Source: Polaromonas sp.
GTDB taxonomy: Bacteria; Pseudomonadota; Gammaproteobacteria; Burkholderiales; Burkholderiaceae_C
Direction of reading: 5' to 3'
Assembly: GCA_025362825.1 (NCBI GenBank)
Contig: JANYFF010000267.1
Span: forward strand, 1-20,740
DNA: 20,740 nt
The translations under genes were made by a program, and so were the position numbers. Positions within the stretch are counted from its first letter, which is position 1, and each line of letters starts with the position of its first letter. Below are positions 9,095-16,791 of this stretch, piece by piece. The notes under the pieces were generated by a model. The model was not told the DNA's origin and made no database searches. It saw only the letters and a list, made by a program, of their open reading frames with translations.

Positions 9095-9116
9095 CGGTAA
9101 GTGATGTGACTTACCG
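9095..9116. promoter_or_regulatory. Perfect 8-bp inverted repeat just after the MFS gene
   Basis: CGGTAAGT at 9095-9102 and ACTTACCG at 9109-9116 are exact reverse complements around the 6-base loop GATGTG, 11 bases after the MFS stop. There is no T-run on the plus-strand side, so it is not a standard Rho-independent terminator for the MFS gene. It may be an RNA 3'-end structure or an operator. Confidence 0.4.
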
Positions 9117-9130
9117 CACAAATGAGTAAC

Positions 9131-9168
9131 AAAAAAACGTCGCGACCCCCCTGACTAGGGGGTGTCGC
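9131..9168 (-). terminator. Terminator-like hairpin plus T-run, oriented for minus-strand transcription
   Basis: Bases 9142-9151 pair with 9158-9168 (10 bp with one bulged T, loop TGACTA). Read on the minus strand, the G/C-rich stem is followed after 4 bases by seven T (the A-run at 9131-9137). This fits an intrinsic terminator for leftward transcription, although no leftward gene lies upstream of it here. It could block antisense RNA from entering the MFS gene, or it could be a plus-strand leader structure of the lipoprotein gene. Confidence 0.4.
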
Positions 9169-9183
9169 CGCGCTGCGCACGCA

Positions 9184-9200
9184 ACTAGACTGGCTCTAGT
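9184..9200. promoter_or_regulatory. Perfect inverted repeat ACTAGA-N5-TCTAGT upstream of lipoprotein gene 1
   Basis: ACTAGA (9184-9189) and TCTAGT (9195-9200) are exact reverse complements with a 5-base spacer, 24 bases before the lipoprotein ATG at 9225. The size and symmetry suit a dimeric regulator site overlapping the promoter or leader. The regulator is unknown. Confidence 0.35.
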
Positions 9201-9224
9201 GATAACTCACACACACAGGATTCC

Positions 9225-11045
9225 ATGAAAAAACATCTTCATCTGACGCTGATTGTTTCAGCCCTGGCGGCTGGACTGCTATCAGCCTGCGGTGGTGGCA
9301 GCGACAGCGCGCCAGCAGCAACTGCGACCGTCAGCGGTACCGCAGCTACTGGTGCGGCGATTGCGGGCGGCTCCGTATCCATGAACTGCGTTTCGGGCCC
9401 CTCAGCCAGTGCTACGACTGCAACGGATGGAAGTTACAGTTTGAGTGTCAGCGGTATCACCTTCCCCTGCGTGGCGCGTGTGGACTACAAGGATACCGTC
9501 GGCAATGCGCAGAAGCTGCACTCGTTCACGGCCGCAGCTGGAAACCTCAACATTACGCCATTGACGGAACTACTGGTGGCCAGTCTTACCGGGGGCGATC
9601 CGGCTGCGGCGTTTGACAGGTTTGATGCGACCAAGGCCAGAACTTTCACCGCAGTACAGATCAAAACTGCAGCGGACGCGGTCAAGGCATATATACGGAC
9701 ACTTGGCGTAGACACATCTACATTGCCAGACGATTTGATAGGTACCAAGTTTGTCGCCAAAGTCGGTGCTACTGCTGGCGATGCATTTGACAAGGTCCTC
9801 GATGATGTAAAAGTGAAGTTAACTGCAGCCGGGCTGTCCTTGAGTGCAGCGTCGGGCAAGGTCGTAACAGGCAGCAGCAATGTCACCGGGCCAGCCTCTA
9901 GCACTACAACGACAACGACAGGCACCACGGGTTCATCAGCGCCCTCAACAGCGCCCTTAACGACGCCTTCAACTGCAACCACCTCAAGCCCTTCCCTTAC
10001 ATATCTTGTTGGCGGTTCCATTCAAAAGGCGCCCCTGAACCTCAGCTCCTCGTTGTCCAGATTGACATTGCGGTACCCCGTGGGACCAGTTATTCAATCC
10101 CAAGGACTTGAGTACCCCGCGAGCATCACTACTGACGGAACCTACCTTTATCTAGCTGATAAGTACTACGTACACCAAATTGAAATTGCGACCGGGCTCG
10201 ACATAGTCCTAGCTGGACGAGGCACCCCCTACCCGCCGTTTGGTGGCTTGGTCGACGGCACCGGCGCAGCTGCAACCATTGCCAATCCCGGAGGTATCAC
10301 CACCGACGGCATTAATCTCTACGTAGCTGAGTCCGGCGACAGTCGGATTCGCAAGATTGTCATTGCAACCGGAGTTGTAACCACCTTCGCGGGGACTTCT
10401 GGCGTACAAGGCGCAGCAGACGGCACAGGAACTGCTGCAACATTTTCCTCGCCCAGAGGTATCACCACCGACGGCACCAACCTATATGTGGCCGATTCAG
10501 GTAACAACAATATTCGTAAAATCGTGATCGCTACGCAGGTAGTTACCACTTTGGCTGGTTACCAAGGAGGATCACAAGGGCTTAACGGCTACCTGGATGC
10601 CACGGGAACCGCCGCAAAATTCAACGGGCCTACAAGCATTACGACTGATGGGACCAACCTGTACGTAACCGATTCGTTCAATCACAGTATTCGCAAAATC
10701 GCGATTGCAACTGGGGCTGTGACTACTTTAGCTGGTTGGACAAGCGCGCTTAGCTTTGGTGCAACACCGGTATCTGGCGCAACAGACGCTACTGGGTCTG
10801 CTGCCCGATTTTACTACCCTACAGGTATCGCCTCTGATGGCACAAACGTGTATGTAACCGACACCTTTAACAACACAGTTCGCAAAATTGTGATCGCTAC
10901 TGGTGTTGTCACTACGATTGCCGGTACGGGTATATACAGCACAACCGATGCAGCAGCTTTTGCGAATCCACGGGGTATCACCACAGACGGTATTAGCCTG
11001 TATGTAGCCGACACGAATGCAGTAAAGATCCGCAAAATCCAGTAG
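9225..11045 (+). CDS. Lipoprotein with shared N-terminal domain and C-terminal NHL-type six-repeat propeller
   Basis: This 606-residue protein starts with a lipoprotein signal peptide (lipobox LSAC, lipidated Cys22, then GGGSDS), so it is probably an outer-membrane lipoprotein. Residues about 35-215 form a domain also found in the next gene: VSGTAATGAAIAGG, then FPCVARVDYKD, then NITPLTELLVA. A Thr/Ser-rich linker spans about 223-258. The C-terminal part holds six NHL-type repeats of the pattern ITTDGTNLYVADSGNNNIRK, then IATGVVTTLAG. They begin near nucleotides 10124, 10293, 10458, 10634, 10824 and 10974, and the last is cut short after RKIQ. Such propellers usually bind proteins or carbohydrates; some are lyases or lactonases. 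No catalytic residues could be assigned, so the function is unknown. The start is fixed by the signal peptide. Confidence 0.88.
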   Translation: MKKHLHLTLIVSALAAGLLSACGGGSDSAPAATATVSGTAATGAAIAGGSVSMNCVSGPSASATTATDGSYSLSVSGITFPCVARVDYKDTVGNAQKLHSFTAAAGNLNITPLTELLVASLTGGDPAAAFDRFDATKARTFTAVQIKTAADAVKAYIRTLGVDTSTLPDDLIGTKFVAKVGATAGDAFDKVLDDVKVKLTAAGLSLSAASGKVVTGSSNVTGPASSTTTTTTGTTGSSAPSTAPLTTPSTATTSSPSLTYLVGGSIQKAPLNLSSSLSRLTLRYPVGPVIQSQGLEYPASITTDGTYLYLADKYYVHQIEIATGLDIVLAGRGTPYPPFGGLVDGTGAAATIANPGGITTDGINLYVAESGDSRIRKIVIATGVVTTFAGTSGVQGAADGTGTAATFSSPRGITTDGTNLYVADSGNNNIRKIVIATQVVTTLAGYQGGSQGLNGYLDATGTAAKFNGPTSITTDGTNLYVTDSFNHSIRKIAIATGAVTTLAGWTSALSFGATPVSGATDATGSAARFYYPTGIASDGTNVYVTDTFNNTVRKIVIATGVVTTIAGTGIYSTTDAAAFANPRGITTDGISLYVADTNAVKIRKIQ

Positions 11046-11195
11046 TTGGGCGTCTATTAATGTGTTGGTTTCAGGACTTGCCGATAGCCGTGTGAAATGG
11101 ATAACTAATGAAAACCTACACTTCATCTGATTTAGGGTGACCACTGGTCTTTCGGCGAGCTAAATTCTTTGTAGATTTCATTTATTTAGGAACTC

Positions 11196-13034
11196 ATGAA
11201 AAAACATCTTGACCTAACGTTAGTCGCCTCAATTCTTGCAGCTAGCTTGCTGGCAGCATGTGGCGGCAGCGACAACGCTCCAGCTTCCACGATCAGCGGC
11301 ACTGCTGCAACTGGCGCGGCCATATCAGGTGGCACAGTGTCGCTAAAGTGCGCTGCGGGCACAGTCACTCCCGCCACCACGGGTGCCAATGGTAACTACA
11401 CCATGAGCGTTAGCGGACTTACGTTCCCCTGCGTCGGACGAGTGGACTACAAAGACAGCAGTGGAATTGCGCAAAAACTGCACACCTTCGTCAGCGGTCT
11501 GGGTGTGGCCAACATCACGCCTGTCACCGAGCTGATCGTTGCCAACCTGACAGGTGGCACTGCAGCAAGCGCTTTCGATAACTTCGATACGCTTGTAAAA
11601 ACTAAAGCGTTTACAGCCTCGCAGCTCACAGCGGCAGCAGCGGCTGTAAAAGGCTATCTGAAAACTCTTGGTGTCACTGTCGATGATTTGCCCAGCGATC
11701 CGATTGGTACTTCGCTGGTGGCTACATCGGGCGGTGTCGCTGGCGACAAATTTGACAAGGTGCTGGATGCTCTGGGTGCCTTATTGACCAAAAATGGAAA
11801 AAAACTGAGCGACGTTGTGGCCGATGTGAGCAAGCTCAGCGGCTCTGCCAATACGGCCCAGGCTGGCTACCCGGCAAGCGGTACCTATGCCGGCAAACTC
11901 TCTGACGGTTCTGCCTGCACCATCAAGGTAGCGGATGACCACACCGCCACGGCCAGCGCTGCGAGTTGGGCTTACACGGGCAGCATTACCGCTAATCTTG
12001 ACGGTACTTTCTACGAAAGCACCACCAGCAATCAGGAAATTGCTCCCCTGGTTTTTTACTCGGGCAAGAGCCGTTTTTATGAAGCCAACGCGGGCGACTA
12101 TGCGAAGGCATCCAAAGCCGCGCCAAGCTACCTTGTGGGTATGAACTTTGACTCAACCAGCGGAAAGCTTATTGCCGCCTACGGTTACGCCACAACGGAC
12201 AGCACCCAGGCAACTGTTGGCGCCAACTTCAACTTCAGCTGCGCGGGTGAGGCATTCCCGTCGGGGAGCACGGTAGTTCCGTCGGAGTTCAACAAGGCTG
12301 TTGCCAGCAACTTTAAAGCCACGAGTTTTGTGGGCACTTTCAACGCGCCGGCAGCGACAAGTGCAGCGGGGGTATTCACCGCATGCACGATAGCAGTTGA
12401 CTCCATCGGCAACGTCTCTTTGACCTCACCGAACTTCACGGGCGGCGCGCTGGTCGTGCCGTACACAAAGATCGACACCTATAGCGGAGCTGTTAACGAC
12501 GTCAACAATGCCAGCTACACCCTGGTTTCTGGCCCTGACACTTACGTCGTTTACCTGCGGAACCAGGCTGGTCGGCGAGATGCGCAAGTTGTGATCAATA
12601 CCTCGGGCTCAGGCACATCGTCGAAAGGCGAAAAGGCTCTGACTTGTTCTACCGCCAACGACCCGGCGCCTATGCTGGCGAGCTATCTGACCAGGGCAGG
12701 TACCTACAAAGGAGTTTTGTCCGCCGTAAATTTCGCCAACAAAACATCAGGCGCTTGCGCGGTCACGATCAGTTCTGCAGGTGTGACGACGTATACCGAT
12801 TCGTTGGGAGGCGTGAAGTCTGTGACGTCCAATGCGGCCAACCCACCGCGCATCACAGCAAGTACTACTTATGGCACGAACTACGATTTGCAGCCCGACG
12901 GAAACTTTGCGCTGACGTTTGACACCCCGGCAACCCTCAGGGATTCGTCCACCAACCAGCTACTCGGTAACCGCTTGTTTTATGCTAACGGCGGCCGGAC
13001 GGAGTCGTGTCTGCAACTCGCTCTTCAGCCTTGA
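11196..13034 (+). CDS. Lipoprotein paralogous to its neighbour in the N-terminal third, with a three-fold C-terminal module
   Basis: This 612-residue protein has a lipobox LAAC (Cys22). Its first 200 or so residues align nearly without gaps to the preceding gene: both open MKKHL.LTL, then SGTAATGAAI.GG, FPCV.RVDYKD, NITP.TEL and DKVLD. The rest is unlike the propeller next door. It holds a loosely repeated module that begins GTY or GTF and reaches a Cys-(T/A)-(I/V) strand, at residues 229, 380 and 502, suggesting three related beta domains. The protein ends normally (SCLQLALQP). AGGA at 11187-11190 is the ribosome-binding site. The 150-bp gap to the previous gene looks A/T-richer than most of the window, and no terminator is evident. 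I do not recognise a function; a cell-surface or envelope role is inferred from lipidation. Confidence 0.85.
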   Translation: MKKHLDLTLVASILAASLLAACGGSDNAPASTISGTAATGAAISGGTVSLKCAAGTVTPATTGANGNYTMSVSGLTFPCVGRVDYKDSSGIAQKLHTFVSGLGVANITPVTELIVANLTGGTAASAFDNFDTLVKTKAFTASQLTAAAAAVKGYLKTLGVTVDDLPSDPIGTSLVATSGGVAGDKFDKVLDALGALLTKNGKKLSDVVADVSKLSGSANTAQAGYPASGTYAGKLSDGSACTIKVADDHTATASAASWAYTGSITANLDGTFYESTTSNQEIAPLVFYSGKSRFYEANAGDYAKASKAAPSYLVGMNFDSTSGKLIAAYGYATTDSTQATVGANFNFSCAGEAFPSGSTVVPSEFNKAVASNFKATSFVGTFNAPAATSAAGVFTACTIAVDSIGNVSLTSPNFTGGALVVPYTKIDTYSGAVNDVNNASYTLVSGPDTYVVYLRNQAGRRDAQVVINTSGSGTSSKGEKALTCSTANDPAPMLASYLTRAGTYKGVLSAVNFANKTSGACAVTISSAGVTTYTDSLGGVKSVTSNAANPPRITASTTYGTNYDLQPDGNFALTFDTPATLRDSSTNQLLGNRLFYANGGRTESCLQLALQP

Positions 13035-13091
13035 TCGTGCAGCCTTAGCTGTTCAGCCCTGACGCACTAAAGGCAGCCGACTCAGCCAGAC

Positions 13092-13952
13092 TCAGATACG
13101 CCGGCTGAGGCAAATCAGGCGTGCCACCTCCGCAAACCCCGCTCCACGCGCCCCCTGGGTGACGTAGCGGGGTTTGTGCGTTAGCTCTGGCAAAAAGCGT
13201 GCGATGTTGGCTACGCCGACGCTGTTCGGGAAGGCCTCGAACATCAGCTGGTCGTTGGTTGAGTCGCCAACATAGACCCAATGGTCCATTTCGGCATCCA
13301 GCTCGCGGCCCAGCAGCTTGCGGGTTATCCAGCGTGCGCCTTCGAGCTTGTTGTGGGCGCCAAACCAGCCATTGATGTGGATGGAGCTGACGGTGGCGGT
13401 CATGCCCTCGCTTTGCATGATGCCGACAACGCAGGCAATAGCTTCAGGCGGCAGGTACGTGAACTCGCTGTGGTCGATGGCCATGTCGGTCTCGCGTCCC
13501 GGGCTGTCCTGCGCCAGCAGGGTGCCAGGGACTTCACGCAGGATGCGCGCGCCGACCTGCTGCATGCGCGCGTAGTTGAAAGCACGCGTCACTTCATCCT
13601 GCTGATATAGTTTTGATAGCAGCAGGTGACCAGAAGCCGGGGGCTGTAAGCCTTTTCGATGCATTGTTTGCAGTGAAACAGCGCCATTTTCAGCAACGAT
13701 GGCATCTACCGGCCATTGCAGCGCAAAAGGCTCGCTCCAGCCGACCGGTCGGCCGGTGATGGCGATGACGTGCAGGCCGGTCGATTTCAATGCACCCAAG
13801 GCCGCCAGCGCATCGGGCGTGATGGCGCCGTCTGTGGTCAGCGTGTCATCAATGTCGGTAAAAACGCCGGTGATGCCCTGCCGGGCCTCAAGCGGCCAAG
13901 CGCTCAGCGCTTGCATGACTTTTGGAGTTGAAGGGGCTGAAGGTGCTTGCAT
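13092..13952 (-). CDS. HAD-superfamily phosphatase (Cof / mannosyl-3-phosphoglycerate phosphatase-like)
   Basis: With the ATG at 13950-13952 the protein has 286 residues. It carries all four HAD motifs: the nucleophile loop DIDDT (33-37, Asp33 and Asp35), ITGR (65-68), Lys202 in NKLEGARW, and GDSTND (229-234). The cap region between motifs II and III fits the HAD-IIB group, which dephosphorylates sugar phosphates and similar metabolites. The exact substrate is unknown. No clear ribosome-binding site precedes any candidate start. A GTG at 14007-14009 would add 19 residues but lies inside the ahcY riboswitch, and an ATG at 13914-13916 would shorten the protein by 12. The gene diverges from ahcY. 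A copy of the dispersed palindrome lies in frame within residues 110-118. Confidence 0.85.
   Translation of the reverse strand: MQAPSAPSTPKVMQALSAWPLEARQGITGVFTDIDDTLTTDGAITPDALAALGALKSTGLHVIAITGRPVGWSEPFALQWPVDAIVAENGAVSLQTMHRKGLQPPASGHLLLSKLYQQDEVTRAFNYARMQQVGARILREVPGTLLAQDSPGRETDMAIDHSEFTYLPPEAIACVVGIMQSEGMTATVSSIHINGWFGAHNKLEGARWITRKLLGRELDAEMDHWVYVGDSTNDQLMFEAFPNSVGVANIARFLPELTHKPRYVTQGARGAGFAEVARLICLSRRI
13601..13623. repeat. Dispersed palindrome variant embedded in the HAD coding region
   Basis: Bases 13601-13608 (GCTGATAT) pair with 13616-13623 (ATAGCAGC) with one mismatch around the loop AGTTTTG. On the minus strand the core reads GCTATCAAAACTATA, close to the GCTATCAAATAAATAGC copy at 6631. 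It encodes about residues 110-118 (LLLSKLYQQ) without breaking the reading frame. Confidence 0.45.
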
Positions 13953-13973
13953 GCCGAAAGTGTCGCATGTCTG

Positions 13974-13979
13974 TACAAT
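13974..13979 (+). promoter_or_regulatory. Probable -10 element of the ahcY promoter
   Basis: TACAAT lies about 8 bases before the first paired base of the SAH riboswitch, so transcription would begin right at the aptamer. No convincing -35 box is seen at 16-18 bases upstream; TTGCAT at 13947-13952 is too far away. The element sits just outside the start of the divergent HAD gene. Confidence 0.5.
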
Positions 13980-13985
13980 GCGAAG

Positions 13986-14079
13986 CTCTTGAGGAGCGTT
14001 GCAACCCACGACTTGTGGACTAGGCTCAAGATTTACATTGCAACCACGCTCACCCGCATGTGCTTTTCAGCCGGGTGAG
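13986..14079 (+). promoter_or_regulatory. S-adenosylhomocysteine (SAH) riboswitch with downstream hairpin
   Basis: The conserved SAH-aptamer cores are present: GAGGAGCG-TTGCAA (13991-14004), CTAGGCTC (14020-14027) and CACGCTCA (14045-14052). CTTGAG (13988-13993) pairs with CTCAAG (14025-14030), CCAC (14006-14009) with GTGG (14015-14018), and GAGCGT (13994-13999) with ACGCTC (14046-14051) as the pseudoknot helix. A perfect 8-bp hairpin follows (CTCACCCG 14049-14056 with CGGGTGAG 14072-14079); it reuses three bases of the pseudoknot strand, so the two may exclude each other. It lies directly before ahcY, the usual target; in this family SAH binding turns expression on. There is no T-run after the hairpin, so the switch is probably not a simple intrinsic terminator. 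Confidence 0.88.
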
Positions 14080-14158
14080 TTCAACAACTCTTCCGTACCT
14101 CACAAGCTGCACGCCCGTGGCTATTTTGCCAAGTTGATGTTTGATTTTGGAGAACCGT

Positions 14159-15601
<1,443 letters not shown>

Positions 15602-15613
15602 GCAAGCCATGGC

Positions 15614-15634
15614 ATGCCGGACCCGATCCGGCAT
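15614..15634. repeat. Perfect 8-bp hairpin repeat between ahcY and tlyA, unit 1
   Basis: ATGCCGGA (15614-15621) and TCCGGCAT (15627-15634) are exact reverse complements around CCCGA. It starts 13 bases after the ahcY stop. The sequence resembles a class of dispersed intergenic palindromes (CCGGA-loop-TCCGG) I recall from many proteobacterial genomes. No T-run follows, so a simple terminator is unlikely; it may stabilise the ahcY mRNA end. Confidence 0.55.
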
Positions 15635-15670
15635 CCCTGACTGCGAATCCTGCTATCCCGCAAACATGGA

Positions 15671-15689
15671 TTGCGGGTCAAGCCCGCAA
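15671..15689. repeat. Perfect 7-bp hairpin repeat between ahcY and tlyA, unit 2
   Basis: TTGCGGG (15671-15677) pairs with CCCGCAA (15683-15689) around TCAAG. The wider string GGATTGCGGGTCAAGCCCGC matches a short dispersed palindrome I remember from many alpha- and betaproteobacterial genomes. With unit 1 it fills most of the 121-bp gap ahead of tlyA. Confidence 0.55.
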
Positions 15690-15722
15690 CGACACGCTCT
15701 TGCGGACTCATTTGAAAGACCT

Positions 15723-16766
15723 ATGCGCGCTGACCTGTTCCTCGTTGAAAACGGCTTTGCCACCACCCGCTCCCAGGCCCAGCGCCTGATTGCGTCGGGT
15801 GTGCAGTGGCGGGTGATGGTGGACACTGACGTAGTGGCGCCGTGGAAGCGCGTCGCCAAAAACGGCGATGAAGTACCTGACGGCGCCGAGCTGGAAGTGC
15901 TCGACAGCACCGAGGCCAAATACATTTCACGCGGCGGTCTCAAGCTCGAAGGCGCCCTCAAGGCAACCAAGGTGGATGTCACCGGCTTGCGCTGCCTCGA
16001 CATCGGCCAGTCCACTGGCGGCTTTACCGATTGCCTGCTGCAGCACGGTGCGGCGCAGGTGGTTGGCATCGATGTCGGCCACGGCCAATTGCATGCCACC
16101 ATGCGCGACGATGCGCGTGTGGTCTGCATCGAAGGCGTTAATGCGCGTGCCCTGACAGCAGATGACCTGGCCGAGCACTATCGCCGCGCCGTTCACCTGA
16201 AGGACGGCGGTGAAGACGGCGACTTCGGCGATGAATATGACGACGGGAGCCGGGATGAAGAGGATGGCGATGGCGGGTTCAACCCGCTGTTTGATTTTCT
16301 GACCGGTGACTTGTCGTTTATCTCGCTGACGCTGGTACTGCCTGCAGTGGCCCGTCTGCTGAAGGCTGACGGCCATCTGCTGATGCTGGTCAAACCGCAG
16401 TTTGAACTTCAGCCCGGCCAGATTGGTAAGGGCGGCATTGTGCGTGACCCGGTGCATTTTGAATTTGTCGAAAAGCGCCTGAAAGACACCTGCGCCGCGC
16501 TCGGTCTGGACGTGCTCGGCTGGCTGGAATCATCGATTACCGGCGGCGACGGCAACCGCGAGTTCTTTATCCACGCCAAAAAAGGCAGCAACGTGGCAGG
16601 TGAAGACCAACCGCTGATCGCTGCACCGGCACGCAATCTGCCCAAGCGCACGCCGCGCAGCGAAGTCCGCGCACGCCACGCGGCGCATGAAGACTCTGAA
16701 GAAGCGCATGCCGGCCAGCACGGTCCGGCGCGCAGCAAGCGCCGCATTGATCCTGACCAGGATTGA
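15723..16766 (+). CDS. tlyA: TlyA-family rRNA 2'-O-methyltransferase (hemolysin A family)
   Basis: TlyA uses SAM to methylate ribose 2'-OH groups of rRNA (in mycobacteria 16S C1409 and 23S C1920). This 347-residue protein has an N-terminal S4 RNA-binding domain (MRADLFLVENGFATTRSQAQ, about 1-60). The methyltransferase fold follows: SRGGLKLEGAL (Lys74), SAM loop DIGQSTGGFTDCLLQ (93-107), GDLSFISLTL (Asp196), VKPQFE (Lys224) and NREFF (Glu280), matching the family's K-D-K-E set. Two features are unusual: an Asp/Glu/Gly-rich insert at about 161-185 just before the Asp196 strand, and a polar tail of about 55 residues ending in a basic patch. The ATG at 15723 begins the S4 domain exactly; the frame stays open further upstream into ahcY, but that part has no family match. 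Confidence 0.93.
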   Translation: MRADLFLVENGFATTRSQAQRLIASGVQWRVMVDTDVVAPWKRVAKNGDEVPDGAELEVLDSTEAKYISRGGLKLEGALKATKVDVTGLRCLDIGQSTGGFTDCLLQHGAAQVVGIDVGHGQLHATMRDDARVVCIEGVNARALTADDLAEHYRRAVHLKDGGEDGDFGDEYDDGSRDEEDGDGGFNPLFDFLTGDLSFISLTLVLPAVARLLKADGHLLMLVKPQFELQPGQIGKGGIVRDPVHFEFVEKRLKDTCAALGLDVLGWLESSITGGDGNREFFIHAKKGSNVAGEDQPLIAAPARNLPKRTPRSEVRARHAAHEDSEEAHAGQHGPARSKRRIDPDQD

Positions 16767-16791
16767 CACCCATAATAAAAACGGACGCCCT

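Noticed and set aside
9095..9116. Intrinsic terminator for the MFS gene
   Set aside because: The hairpin is perfect, but no T-run follows on the plus strand, so it is listed only as an inverted repeat.
10124..11043. Regularly spaced repeats as a possible CRISPR array
   Set aside because: The period is 150-190 bases, the repeats are imperfect and encode protein blades in one open frame.
11139..11149. Small palindrome GACCA-C-TGGTC in the gap before lipoprotein gene 2
   Set aside because: Only 5-bp arms, with no placement relative to a recognisable promoter; a palindrome this short is expected by chance.
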